From contig NKIU01000001.1 in NCBI GenBank assembly GCA_002256245.1, forward strand, positions 372,001 through 436,000: DNA of 64,000 nt, given 5' to 3'. The stretch is from Pseudorhodobacter sp. PARRP1 (GTDB lineage Bacteria; Pseudomonadota; Alphaproteobacteria; Rhodobacterales; Rhodobacteraceae). The translations under genes and the position numbers were made by a program. Each line of letters starts with the position of its first letter. Positions within the stretch are counted from its first letter, which is position 1. Shown here piece by piece: positions 1 through 8,263 of the stretch. The notes under the pieces were generated by a model. That model worked only from the letters and a program-made list of their open reading frames with translations. It searched no databases and was not told where the DNA came from.

Positions 1-833
1 AGCGGCACCATGACGTTTTTCAGCGCATGGACCCAGATCACCCGACGCTCTGGCATACCTTTGACGCGGGCGGTGGTGATGTATTCTTGCCCCAGTTCGT
101 TCATCATGAAGCTGCGGGTCATGCGGGAGATATAAGCCATTGAGATATAGGCCAGAATCCCTGCAGGCAGGATGATGTGGGAAAACGCGTTGGCGAACAT
201 ATCCCAGCGGTTGTTGAGCGCGGTATCCAGCAGGATCATCCCGGTATATTGATTGATTTCAAAGTCATAGGACATCTGATACAGCGCATCCAACCGCCCC
301 GGCCCGCCGACCCATTCCAACTGGCCGTAGAACAGCAAAAGCCCCATCAGGCCCAGCCAGAACACCGGCATCGAATAGCCCATCAGGCCGATCAGGCGGG
401 TGGATTGGTCGAAAAAGCTGCCGGGTTTGGTGGCGGCAATCACCCCGGCGGGCACACCGAGCAGCACGCCCAGAATGGTGGCGAGGGTGGCAAGCTCCAG
501 TGTCGCGGGGAAACGTTGGGCGACTTCTTCCAGCACAGGCTCTCGCGTGCGCACGGATGTGCCAAGATCGCCGTGCAGGGTGTTGTTGACGTAGATGCCG
601 AATTGCTTCCACAGCGGTTCATTCAGACCCAGACGTTCGCGGGCCTCGTCCATTTGTGCCTCGGTCGCGCGTTCGCCCAAAATCGACAGGACGGGATCAA
701 CCGGGATCACGTTCGAAATGAAGAACGTCACCATCAACAGGCCAAGGAAGGTGACAAACAGCGTCACAACCGTGCCGCCGATCTGGCGAAGCAACGGCAA
801 GACGCGCGAAGACGGGCTGGGGATGCTGGTCAT
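1..833 (-). CDS. ABC transporter permease, dipeptide/oligopeptide type (DppB-like), 3' end outside window
   Basis: Inner-membrane permease of a peptide-type ABC importer. About 277 residues are visible from an ATG at 833, and the C-terminus runs off the window. The N-terminus has a membrane segment (around residues 15-42) typical of DppB/OppB proteins, and several more hydrophobic segments follow. Near the visible end is the cytoplasmic EAA-type loop (EYITTARVKGMPERRV) that contacts the ATPase subunit. It lies 43 bp downstream of the solute-binding protein gene on the same strand, so the two almost certainly form an operon that continues beyond the window. A strong intercistronic hairpin separates them. 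Substrate is unknown; a dipeptide is plausible because an M19 dipeptidase is divergently encoded next to the operon. Confidence 0.9.
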   Translation of the reverse strand, partial: MTSIPSPSSRVLPLLRQIGGTVVTLFVTFLGLLMVTFFISNVIPVDPVLSILGERATEAQMDEARERLGLNEPLWKQFGIYVNNTLHGDLGTSVRTREPVLEEVAQRFPATLELATLATILGVLLGVPAGVIAATKPGSFFDQSTRLIGLMGYSMPVFWLGLMGLLLFYGQLEWVGGPGRLDALYQMSYDFEINQYTGMILLDTALNNRWDMFANAFSHIILPAGILAYISMAYISRMTRSFMMNELGQEYITTARVKGMPERRVIWVHALKNVMVP

Positions 834-841
834 GGGAAATG

Positions 842-870
842 GGGCGCGCCCCCAAGTCGGGGGCGCGCCC
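842..870. promoter_or_regulatory. Intercistronic GC-rich hairpin between binding-protein and permease genes
   Basis: A perfect 12-bp inverted repeat (GGGCGCGCCCCC, 5-base loop, then its complement) fills most of the gap between the solute-binding protein stop codon and the permease start. No T-tract follows on the minus strand. Such hairpins after binding-protein genes often protect the upstream message or attenuate read-through, giving more binding protein than permease. That role is inferred here. Confidence 0.6.
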
Positions 871-876
871 AGTGCC

Positions 877-2487
877 TTACTTGGTCACAAGCCAGTAGGC
901 GGTCGCATCAACGGCGCCACCCGTGTAGAAACCCTTGACGTTGGCGCGCACGCCGGTCTGGCGGGCTTGCTGGAACATCACGATGAACGGCGCTGTTTCG
1001 CGGAATTTCTTCTGCAAAGCGGCATACATTTCAACGCGCTTGGCCGGGTCTTGCTCGAGCACGGCGGCTTTCGATTCCGCGGTCATCTCACCCGGATCAT
1101 AGGCGTTGCGCCAAGCCAGATAGCCGGTGTTGTTGGCAGCATCCGAGTTGTCGGGGTTTTCGGCGAAGGTCGAGGAGTTGGTGTTCGGATCAGGATAATC
1201 CGGGCCCCAGGTTTGCAGCGTGCCGTCATGCAGGCGGGCGCGGTATTCTTTCAGCTGCTCGGCACCTTCACCGACCGAAAGATCAACCTTGATGCCAACC
1301 TGGCCAAAGGTGTTCTGGATCGACTGCGCCACATCCATCCGGTCAGCGGCATTGCGCACCGAAAGCTTGATCACCGGGTCTTTGATGCCGGATTCTGCCA
1401 GCAGCGCCTTGGCTTTCTCGACATCGAGCGAATAGGGGTTGTCGTCCAACGCGCCCAGATAGCCCGACGGCAGGAAGTTCTGGTGCACAACGGCGGCACC
1501 CTTCATAAAGCTGTCGGCCATACCCTGATAATCGACCGCCCAGCGCATCGCCTCAAGGTATTTGGCGTTCTTGTAGTTTTCATTCTTCTGGTTGAAAGAC
1601 AGATAATAGATCTGCCCGCCCACGTCTTCCTGCACCACCACATCGGCATTGCCAGCCATACCGGCCACATCCACCGGGGTCAGGGTGCGGGCAACGTCAA
1701 TGTCGCCTTTTTCAAGCTGCAACCGCTCGGTCGCGGCTTCGGGCACATGGGTCATGAACACCTTGGCCATCTTGGCATCGCCGCGCCAATAGCCGGGGCG
1801 CATCTCCAGCACGTAACCTTCGTTAGCCTTGAAGCTTTTCAGCGTGTAAGCGCCGGTGCCTGCCGAATGGGTTTTAAGGTATTCGTTGCCCATGTCAGAG
1901 GCGCCATCGACCATGACCTCATTCGCCTTCACCACGTCCATATCGACGATTGAGGCCACACCTGCGGTCAGGCAGTTATACAGGAAGGTCGGCGCATAGG
2001 GTTTATCGACCTTGATGGTCAGCGTGTCGCCCGCGCCGGTGATCATGGTATCGACGTTCTCGACCGACCAGCCGAACTGGTTCAGGATGAAGGCCGGGGT
2101 CTTGTTCAGCTTGACGGCGCGTTGCAGCGAATAGGCGGCGGCCTCTGCCGTCACCGGATTGCCGGAACTGAAGGTGACGCCCGCGCGCATCTTGAAGGTG
2201 TAGGTCAAACCGTCTTCTGCCACCGACCAGCTTTCCGCCAGACCGGGTTCGATTTCCAGCGTGGTCGGGTTGATCTCGACCAGACCGTCATAGGTGTTGT
2301 TCACCACATCAAGGCCCGAGAATTCATAGGCCTCATGCGGATCAAGGCTGACGATATCGTCAATCGCGCCCGCCAGCACCAGCGTATCAGCAGGCGTTTC
2401 AGCCATCAGCGCAGCAGGCGCGGTGCCCAGCATCAAGGCCGCAATCGCAACAGCGCCCACGCGGCGCAGCGTCGGTTCAAGTAGCAT
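877..2487 (-). CDS. ABC transporter substrate-binding protein, family 5 (DppA/OppA-like)
   Basis: Periplasmic solute-binding protein of 536 residues, a normal length for the SBP_bac_5 family. An N-terminal signal peptide (hydrophobic stretch about residues 11-28, ending ALMA-ETP) predicts export. The mature part shows family features: an early IDDIVSLDPHEAYEFSG segment, the lobe sequence FKMRAGVTFSSGNPVTAEA and a late TWGPDYPDPNTNSS segment. The ATG at 2487 is preceded by GGGAG at good spacing. It is first in an operon with the DppB-like permease. Peptide uptake is the best inference, although family members also bind nickel, opines or glutathione. Confidence 0.9.
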   Translation of the reverse strand: MLLEPTLRRVGAVAIAALMLGTAPAALMAETPADTLVLAGAIDDIVSLDPHEAYEFSGLDVVNNTYDGLVEINPTTLEIEPGLAESWSVAEDGLTYTFKMRAGVTFSSGNPVTAEAAAYSLQRAVKLNKTPAFILNQFGWSVENVDTMITGAGDTLTIKVDKPYAPTFLYNCLTAGVASIVDMDVVKANEVMVDGASDMGNEYLKTHSAGTGAYTLKSFKANEGYVLEMRPGYWRGDAKMAKVFMTHVPEAATERLQLEKGDIDVARTLTPVDVAGMAGNADVVVQEDVGGQIYYLSFNQKNENYKNAKYLEAMRWAVDYQGMADSFMKGAAVVHQNFLPSGYLGALDDNPYSLDVEKAKALLAESGIKDPVIKLSVRNAADRMDVAQSIQNTFGQVGIKVDLSVGEGAEQLKEYRARLHDGTLQTWGPDYPDPNTNSSTFAENPDNSDAANNTGYLAWRNAYDPGEMTAESKAAVLEQDPAKRVEMYAALQKKFRETAPFIVMFQQARQTGVRANVKGFYTGGAVDATAYWLVTK

Positions 2488-2607
2488 GACAAACTCCCTG
2501 TTTTATCATCGTTTTTTCATTGCCGTCCCTGAGTCTTTGCAAGCCCCAGGGTATTTCCTGACCGATTGGGCAACTTTCATGCGGGCTTGTCAACAGCGGC
2601 TTGCGCG

Positions 2608-2636
2608 GTGAAACTGCGGCCAACAGGCAGTTTCAC
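2608..2636. promoter_or_regulatory. 10-bp inverted repeat in the divergent dipeptidase/ABC transporter promoter region
   Basis: GTGAAACTGC and its perfect complement GCAGTTTCAC are separated by 9 bases, about 15 bp before the dipeptidase start and within the divergent intergenic region. This has the size and symmetry of a dimeric repressor operator. It could also form an RNA hairpin in the dipeptidase leader. No regulator gene is adjacent to identify it. Confidence 0.4.
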
Positions 2637-2651
2637 AGGCAGGTCGGCAAA

Positions 2652-3683
2652 ATGTCAGACTTTTCAATCTTCGACGGGCATAATGATCTGTTGTCCTGCC
2701 TGTGGGCGGAAAAATCCTTCGATGGGGCTGCGTTTTTTGCAGGCCGCGACGGCGACCTTGATCTGGCGAAATGCCGCGCTGGCGGCTTTGCGGGCGGTTT
2801 CTTCGCGGTTTGGGTGGGGGGCGCGCCCGGAACCGGGCCCGACCCGATGGCCACCTACCGCGCGTTTGAGCCGATTGACCCGGTGCGCGCTGAACGCCAG
2901 ACGCTCGAACAAATCGCTATCCTGCTGCGGATGCAGGCCGCGTGCCCCGATGCGATCCGGCTCTGCCGCAGCGTGGCCGAGATTGCCGCCGCACGGGCAA
3001 CGGGTGCGATTGCGGCGGTGCTGCATATCGAAGGAGTCGAGGCGATTGGTGAAAATCTGGACGCCTTGCACGTTTTTCACGCAGAAGGCCTGCGCAGTCT
3101 TGGCCCGGTCTGGAGCCGGTCGAACATTTTCGGCCACGGCGTGCCGTTCAACTTTCCCGCCAGCCCCGATACCGGGCCGGGGCTGACGGATGCGGGCATC
3201 CGGCTGGTGCGCGAATGTGATGCCTTGGGCGTGCTGGTCGATCTCAGCCATCTGAACGAGGCCGGGTTCTGGGATGTGGCGCGGGTGTCGCGCAAGCCGC
3301 TCGTCGCCACCCATTCCAACGCCCATGCGATCACCGCCGCCACCCGCAACCTGACCGACCGCCAGTTGGATGCGATCCGCGCCAGTGGCGGGCTGGTCGG
3401 GCTGAACTTCGGCTGCGCCTTCGTGCGCCCCGATGGCATCAAGAACCCGGCCACCGGCCCCGAGGTGATGCTGCGGCATCTCGATCATCTGCTGGCGCGC
3501 TTGGGAGAGGATGGCGTGGCGCTGGGGTCTGATTTCGACGGCACGATGATCCCCGATTTCATCACCGATGCCAGCGGCCTGCCCCATCTTGCCCAAGCGA
3601 TGCAGACGCATTTCGGCCAAGCGCTGACCGAGAAACTTTGCTGGGGCAACTGGCAGGGCCTGCTGGCACGCGTGATCGGCTGA
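2652..3683 (+). CDS. Membrane dipeptidase (renal dipeptidase family M19)
   Basis: Zinc dipeptidase of 343 residues, the usual size for bacterial M19 enzymes. The binuclear zinc ligands are all visible: H10 and D12 in DGHND, E127 in HIEG, H200 in DLSH and H221 in ATHSNAHA. The catalytic-site Asp is D294 in GSDFDG. There is no signal peptide, so it should be cytoplasmic and hydrolyse imported dipeptides, possibly including D-amino-acid-containing ones. I chose the ATG at 2652 because the zinc motif normally begins within about 10 residues of the N-terminus; an in-frame ATG at 2601 would add an unrelated extension. It is divergent from the dipeptide-type ABC operon, suggesting coupled uptake and hydrolysis. 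Confidence 0.92.
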   Translation: MSDFSIFDGHNDLLSCLWAEKSFDGAAFFAGRDGDLDLAKCRAGGFAGGFFAVWVGGAPGTGPDPMATYRAFEPIDPVRAERQTLEQIAILLRMQAACPDAIRLCRSVAEIAAARATGAIAAVLHIEGVEAIGENLDALHVFHAEGLRSLGPVWSRSNIFGHGVPFNFPASPDTGPGLTDAGIRLVRECDALGVLVDLSHLNEAGFWDVARVSRKPLVATHSNAHAITAATRNLTDRQLDAIRASGGLVGLNFGCAFVRPDGIKNPATGPEVMLRHLDHLLARLGEDGVALGSDFDGTMIPDFITDASGLPHLAQAMQTHFGQALTEKLCWGNWQGLLARVIG

Positions 3684-3708
3684 GGTTTGGCGGGTCCATA
3701 CCAAGAGG

Positions 3709-3727
3709 CCCCGGATCAAGTCCGGGG
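3709..3727. repeat. GGATCAAG palindromic repeat, copy 1
   Basis: CCCCGGA-TCAAG-TCCGGGG is a 7-bp-stem palindrome followed by GCGGCG. It is the first of five copies in this window and lies just after the dipeptidase stop codon, between convergent genes. It may act as a transcription terminator or simply be a dispersed repeat. Confidence 0.8.
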
Positions 3728-3768
3728 CGGCGGGGTGAAACAACATGCCCCCCCCCTTCCCTTCTACG

Positions 3769-3833
3769 GTCATCCTCTCTGCTCAAATATCCCGGGGGTG
3801 AGCCCGGCACGGGCGAGGGGGCTGGCCCCCTCC
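3769..3833 (-). repeat. GGATATTT/AGAGAGGATGACC dispersed element, copy A
   Basis: Read on the minus strand, this has a GGGGGCCAGCCCCC hairpin, then CACCCCCGGGATATTT, then GAGCAGAGAGGATGACC. It is one of seven related elements in the window, all between genes. It fills the stretch between the convergent dipeptidase and serine hydrolase genes together with the GGATCAAG palindrome; I see nothing else there. Confidence 0.75.
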
Positions 3834-3925
3834 CTATCCCCGCAAACTATCCCAGCAAAACACCGCCCGCCAATGCCTGCGGGGGTGAGGCTTTGCCGAG
3901 GGGGGCGGAAGCCCCCCTGCGCGGG

Positions 3926-4849
3926 TTAAAGCCGGGTGATATCCTCGGTCATCTCCCAGATCAGCCGCCCGATTTCAGGAAACGCGTGGGGATATGTCTG
4001 CGCCATGTCGCGGCCTTGGGTGGTCAGCACCATGGTAAGCGGCTTGCGCCCCGATGCCGCCACCCGCGCCATATCGTGCTTGAACCAACTGGTGCGGGCA
4101 TCCCCCGTCCACAGATTATGCCCGGCCTTTGACCAAACCTCGACGCCATCGGGTAAGTTGCCGCACAGATACTCGGACACCTGATACGCCGGGTTACCGG
4201 CATCTTCGCTGGCGCGGTCGCGCCGCAAGATCGCCTGAGCGCGGGCGCGTGACGGCTGCGACAACGGCAGATCGCCCGCGAACAATTCCCACAGCAGGCG
4301 GGCTGCAGCCAGTGGGGTCAGCCGGTTCAGATAGCCGCCGTCTTCCCCCGCAAATTGCGCCTCGCGGCCATAGCGGGTGTCGTCCATCAGCTTTTGCGCG
4401 ATGGTGCAGCCCTGCCATTCGTCCCAACCCAAGGCCCAGAAAAACCGGTTGAGCCGCTCGCGTTTGTTGACCCAATCCAGATATTCCGCGCCATGCAGCA
4501 GGGTGTCGCCCGTCGTTCCGGTGATCAGGTCGATGGCGTAGTTGGTGGCCCCGTTCGATGACCAGCGGATCATATCGCGCAGGGCGCGGTCCATCTCGCC
4601 ATGCGGCGCAATGCGGGCGTCTTCCAACAAAGCAAGCGCGTGCATCAGATGAAAACTTTTCACCAAGGAACAGGGATAAACCGCAACATCGCCGCGATGG
4701 GCAAAGCCTATGGGGCCACTGTCACCCGCTGCGATCAGCACAAGGCCAAAGCTGTCTGGCGTCAGCCCCTGCCCGGCGTAAAGTTCGCCCAGTGCCGCGG
4801 TCAGGCTGCGGCCCAGTGCTGACCATTCCGGGGTTTCGGTGAAGAACAT
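3926..4849 (-). CDS. Serine hydrolase, class A beta-lactamase-like fold
   Basis: Protein of 307 residues with the three active-site motifs of penicillin-recognising serine enzymes in correct order: S61-L-V-K64 (SxxK), S97-S-N99 (SxN) and K241-A-G (KxG). No signal peptide is evident, which is odd for a true beta-lactamase or carboxypeptidase and favours a cytoplasmic esterase or amidase, or a diverged relative. I start at 4849 because AGGAG sits 8 bases upstream; a longer reading from 4975 overlaps the divergent neighbour. No glutamate of the class A omega loop is confidently assigned. Calling it a beta-lactamase would overstate the evidence; the substrate is unknown. Confidence 0.8.
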   Translation of the reverse strand: MFFTETPEWSALGRSLTAALGELYAGQGLTPDSFGLVLIAAGDSGPIGFAHRGDVAVYPCSLVKSFHLMHALALLEDARIAPHGEMDRALRDMIRWSSNGATNYAIDLITGTTGDTLLHGAEYLDWVNKRERLNRFFWALGWDEWQGCTIAQKLMDDTRYGREAQFAGEDGGYLNRLTPLAAARLLWELFAGDLPLSQPSRARAQAILRRDRASEDAGNPAYQVSEYLCGNLPDGVEVWSKAGHNLWTGDARTSWFKHDMARVAASGRKPLTMVLTTQGRDMAQTYPHAFPEIGRLIWEMTEDITRL

Positions 4850-4964
4850 CGTGGCACTCCTGCGGTTGTGCGCCAGCTTAGGCGCGGATCGGGCGAAAGA
4901 AAGCCCACCATCGCGGTGCAATCGGGCTTGATACACGGCCCTGTGATCGGTTAGCCACAGCGCC

Positions 4965-5336
4965 ATGATCCGCATGATGCGCCAGTTTGCCCAAACCCTG
5001 ACCCTGCTGCTTTTCGCAGCGGCGCTCAGCGTGCTGGGCTATGGCCATCAGATGCCGCTGCACGACCCGGTTGATCTGAGCGCCTATGCGATGCCAGACG
5101 GCACCCTGCCCGAGTTGTGCCATGACGCAGGCAGCGCAGAGCATGGCCAGAAAGGCCAGCCGCCCTGCCCGCTGTGCCGCATCATCGCAGCGCTGGAACT
5201 GCCGCCGGTGGTCACTCTGCCGCCGCTGCACCTCGATCCGGTCGCCGTGGTCTGGCGCGATGCGGCGCTGACCGATGCCAAAAGCCATCAATCGCGTGCC
5301 CCGCCCGCCCGCGGGCCACCTGCCACCCTGATTTAA
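4965..5336 (+). CDS. DUF2946-like small exported protein
   Basis: A 123-residue protein with one N-terminal hydrophobic segment (about residues 8-26), probably a signal peptide or anchor, then a His/Cys-containing region ending in the motif PPCPLC around residue 65. This architecture (short hydrophobic start, CPLC motif, Pro-rich tail) fits the DUF2946 family, which is often found beside metal or siderophore uptake genes. It lies 55 bp upstream of a PepSY membrane protein on the same strand, so co-transcription is likely. A role in copper or iron handling at the membrane is inference only. Alternative ATGs lie at residues 4 and 5. Confidence 0.7.
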   Translation: MIRMMRQFAQTLTLLLFAAALSVLGYGHQMPLHDPVDLSAYAMPDGTLPELCHDAGSAEHGQKGQPPCPLCRIIAALELPPVVTLPPLHLDPVAVVWRDAALTDAKSHQSRAPPARGPPATLI

Positions 5337-5391
5337 GCGCAACTTGCGGGCCTTGGCCCGTGTCTGATGGCTTTTTTCAGGGAAATCCCCG

Positions 5392-6780
5392 ATGTCTGAT
5401 ACTTCCAACGCGCCTTCGGGCGTCAACAAACTCTACTTCGCGGTCTGGCGCTGGCACTTTTATGCCGGGCTTTACGTCATTCCGTTTCTGATCATGCTGG
5501 CGGTGACCGGCATCGTGATGGTCTGGTTCACCGCCATAGCCCCGGAATATGGTGAGCGGATGCAGCTTGCCCCGCAAGGCACGGCGCTCAGCGTCAGCCA
5601 ACAGGAAGCGGCGGCGCGGGCTGCCTATCCGGCGGGCAAGATCGGCCAGTATATCGCGCCCCATGATGCACAGACGCCCGCGATGCTGCGGGTTGATCTG
5701 GAGAGCGGTCAGCGCATGATCGCGCTGGACCCCTACAGCGGAGCCGTGCTGCGCGATACCGAGAACGGCGCCACCTGGTATGCGCTGGCCAACAAGATCC
5801 ACGGCACGCTGCTGATCGGCGATCTGGGTGACCGGCTGGTCGAGATTGCGGCCTCGCTGGGCCTGCTTCTGGTGATCACCGGGCTCTATCTGGTTTGGCC
5901 GCGCAATGGCGCACGCATCGGCGACATGCTGGTGCCCAATCTGCGCGCCAAGGGGCGGGCACTGTGGAAATCGCTGCACAGCGTGCTGGGGTTCTGGATT
6001 TCGCTGGTGCTGGTGTTCTTCCTGATCTCGGGCCTGTCGTGGGCCGGGATCTGGGGCGGCAAATATGTGCAGGCCTGGTCCACCTTTCCGGCGGCGAAAT
6101 GGGATAATGTGCCCCTGTCGGATGCCAAGCACAAAGACATGAACATGACGGCCGAAGATACCGTGCCGTGGGCGCTAGAACAAACGCCGATGCCGATGTC
6201 GGGCTCCGAGGCCGGGGTCGATGGCCTGCCGATGGGGATGCCGGTGACGCTGGAGAATATCGTGGCCTTGGGCCGCGCGATTGGTTTTCAGGGCCGCTTT
6301 CAAGTCGCCGTCCCTGCGGATGAAGGCGGTGTCTGGACACTAAGCCAGGACAGCATGAGCTATGACAGCCCCGATCCAACCGCAGACCGCACCGTGCATA
6401 TCGACCAATACACCGGCAAGATACTCGCACAGGTCGGCTTTGCCGATTACGCGCTGGCGGGCAAGGCGATGGCGGTTGGCATCTCGTTGCACGAGGGGCA
6501 GATGGGGCTGTGGAACGTGGTGGCCAACATCGTCTTCTGTGTGACCCTGATCTTTGTCGCCTTCAGTGGCGTGGTGATGTGGTGGAAACGCCGCCCGGCG
6601 GGCGCTTTGCGTCTGGCGGCACCGCCGAAACCTGCGGGCGTGCCGCTGCGCGGTGTGGCGCTGATTGCGCTGGTTTTGGGCGTGGCTTTCCCGATGTTGG
6701 GGCTGACGCTGCTGGCGGTGTTGCTGGTGGATTTCATCGTGCTGCAAAACGTGCCAGCCATGAAGCGCGCGTTCAGCTAA
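5392..6780 (+). CDS. PepSY-associated transmembrane helix family protein
   Basis: Inner-membrane protein of 462 residues. The N-terminal segment RWHFYAGLYVIPFLIML is characteristic of the PepSY_TM family (PiuB-like), usually linked to iron-siderophore or heme systems. Hydrophobic segments occur near residues 20-45, 150-170, 195-220, 370-400 and 420-450. Two soluble PepSY-type regions lie between the first membrane pairs, one with the sequence ALDPYSGAVLRDT and one with HIDQYTGKILAQV. It follows the DUF2946-like gene in a probable two-gene operon. Members may reduce ferric siderophores or move electrons across the membrane; no TonB receptor is present here to confirm the substrate. Confidence 0.88.
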   Translation: MSDTSNAPSGVNKLYFAVWRWHFYAGLYVIPFLIMLAVTGIVMVWFTAIAPEYGERMQLAPQGTALSVSQQEAAARAAYPAGKIGQYIAPHDAQTPAMLRVDLESGQRMIALDPYSGAVLRDTENGATWYALANKIHGTLLIGDLGDRLVEIAASLGLLLVITGLYLVWPRNGARIGDMLVPNLRAKGRALWKSLHSVLGFWISLVLVFFLISGLSWAGIWGGKYVQAWSTFPAAKWDNVPLSDAKHKDMNMTAEDTVPWALEQTPMPMSGSEAGVDGLPMGMPVTLENIVALGRAIGFQGRFQVAVPADEGGVWTLSQDSMSYDSPDPTADRTVHIDQYTGKILAQVGFADYALAGKAMAVGISLHEGQMGLWNVVANIVFCVTLIFVAFSGVVMWWKRRPAGALRLAAPPKPAGVPLRGVALIALVLGVAFPMLGLTLLAVLLVDFIVLQNVPAMKRAFS

Positions 6781-6869
6781 GCAACAGGTCGCGGCGGAAA
6801 TACCCGCCGCGACCCCGCCTTGGCAAAGACTGCGGCTTCGTGGCAGGGTGGCCCTGCTGGGAGGCCACC

Positions 6870-7796
6870 ATGTCAAAGATCATCATTTCCTGTGCGATCA
6901 CCGGCTCGATCCACACACCATCCATGTCAGACCATCTGCCGATCACCGGGACACAAATTGCAACCTCGGCGATTGAAGCCGCCGAAGCGGGCGCGGCGAT
7001 TTTGCACCTGCACGCCCGCGCGCCGGAAAATGGCCGCCCGTCGAGTGATCCGGTGCACTGGGCGGGGTTTCTGGGCCAGATCAAGGCGGGGTGCGCGGGC
7101 GTCGTCAACATGACCACCGGCGGCTCGGCGGTGATGAGCCTTGCCCAGCGCCTTGCCGCCCCCATGCAGTTTTGCCCCGAGATGTGCAGCCTGAACATGG
7201 GCACGATGAATTTCGCTTTGTATCCGATGGCGGCGCGGATCACCGACTGGAAACACGATTGGGAAAAGCCGTTTCTGGAAGGCTCGGACGATCTGGTGTT
7301 CAAGAACACCCCCCGCGATATTGCCTTTGTTTTGCACGAGATGGGCACGCAGCGCGGCGCGCGGTTTGAATTTGAGTGCTACGACGTCAGCCATCTGTAT
7401 ATGCTGAAGCATTTCGTGGATCGCGGCGCGGTGCAGGCGCCGTTGTTCATCCAGTTTGTGTTCGGCGTGCTGGGCGGGATGGCGGCAGACCCCGACATGC
7501 TGATGCTGATGAAGCGCACGGCGGATCGTTTGTTCGGCGACAGCTATCAGTTTTCAGTGTTGGCGGCGGGGCGCAATCAGATACCGATGGCCACGATGGC
7601 GGCGGCAATGGGCGGGCATGTGCGGGTGGGGTTAGAGGATAATCTTTACATCGCCAAGGGTGTGCTGGCGCAGTCGAACGCGCAGCAGGTGCGCCAGATC
7701 CGCGGCATTGTCGAGGCTTTGGGCCGCAGCGTGGCCACGCCGGATGAGGCGCGCGCGATGTTGGGGCTGAAAGGCATGGCCGAGGTGGCATTTTGA
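6870..7796 (+). CDS. Beta-keto acid cleavage enzyme (BKACE, DUF849 family)
   Basis: Zinc enzyme of 308 residues that in characterised relatives condenses a beta-keto acid with acetyl-CoA to give acetoacetate and a new acyl-CoA (as in 3-keto-5-aminohexanoate cleavage). The zinc ligands are seen as H46 and H48 in HLHAR, and the distal metal/catalytic segment VRVGLED gives R251, E255 and D256. The ATG at 6870 follows GGGAGG; the long upstream open frame is a shadow of the PepSY gene. Its stop overlaps the TTG start of the GNAT gene, so the three genes form one translationally coupled operon. The actual keto-acid substrate cannot be read from the sequence. Confidence 0.9.
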   Translation: MSKIIISCAITGSIHTPSMSDHLPITGTQIATSAIEAAEAGAAILHLHARAPENGRPSSDPVHWAGFLGQIKAGCAGVVNMTTGGSAVMSLAQRLAAPMQFCPEMCSLNMGTMNFALYPMAARITDWKHDWEKPFLEGSDDLVFKNTPRDIAFVLHEMGTQRGARFEFECYDVSHLYMLKHFVDRGAVQAPLFIQFVFGVLGGMAADPDMLMLMKRTADRLFGDSYQFSVLAAGRNQIPMATMAAAMGGHVRVGLEDNLYIAKGVLAQSNAQQVRQIRGIVEALGRSVATPDEARAMLGLKGMAEVAF

Positions 7797-8263
7797 TCAG
7801 CTATCGTTTGGCCGAGGCGGCAGACGCCGGCCTGATCCATGCCATGCTGTCCGAAATGGCCGAGGCCGAGGGCAGCACGATTGGTGGCGGGGTGGTGGCG
7901 CTGCAACAGCATGGCTTTGGCCCCACGCCGCGCTTTCGCGTGGTGCTGGTGGAAGAACATGGCGTTGCGTTGGGGTTTTGTCTGTTCTTGCCGGAATATT
8001 CCAGTTGGCGGGGGGCTATGGGCGTCTTCGTGCAGGACATCTACCTAAGCCATGCCGCACGCGGCAAAGGGCTGGGGCGCGGTTTACTGGCCGCAGCACG
8101 CGCCCATGCGCAAGACTGGCAGCCGCAGTTCATGGCGCTGATGGTCAAGCGCAGCAATCTGCGGGCGATCGGATTTTACGAAACCCTGGGCTTTGCGTTG
8201 CGCGATGCCTCTGACCCATACATCCTTGAGGGAGAGGGCCTGACCGCCCTGATGCAACCATGA
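7793..8263 (+). CDS. GNAT family N-acetyltransferase (diamine acetyltransferase-like)
   Basis: A 156-residue single-domain GNAT protein that would transfer acetyl from acetyl-CoA to an amine. Motif A, the CoA pyrophosphate loop, is visible as ARGKGLGRGLL around residues 85-95. The preceding strand VFVQDIYLS and the C-terminal IGFYETLGFALRD resemble spermidine/diamine acetyltransferases. Translation probably starts at TTG 7793, overlapping the BKACE stop. Its own stop overlaps the ATG of the next gene (ATGA). Sitting between a beta-keto acid cleavage enzyme and a deacetylase suggests an amine-bearing substrate that is reversibly acetylated; this is inference. Confidence 0.88.
   Translation: MISYRLAEAADAGLIHAMLSEMAEAEGSTIGGGVVALQQHGFGPTPRFRVVLVEEHGVALGFCLFLPEYSSWRGAMGVFVQDIYLSHAARGKGLGRGLLAAARAHAQDWQPQFMALMVKRSNLRAIGFYETLGFALRDASDPYILEGEGLTALMQP

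Noticed and set aside
595-1953. A 452-codon open frame on the plus strand
   Set aside because: It is antisense to the binding protein and permease genes and has no recognisable domain.
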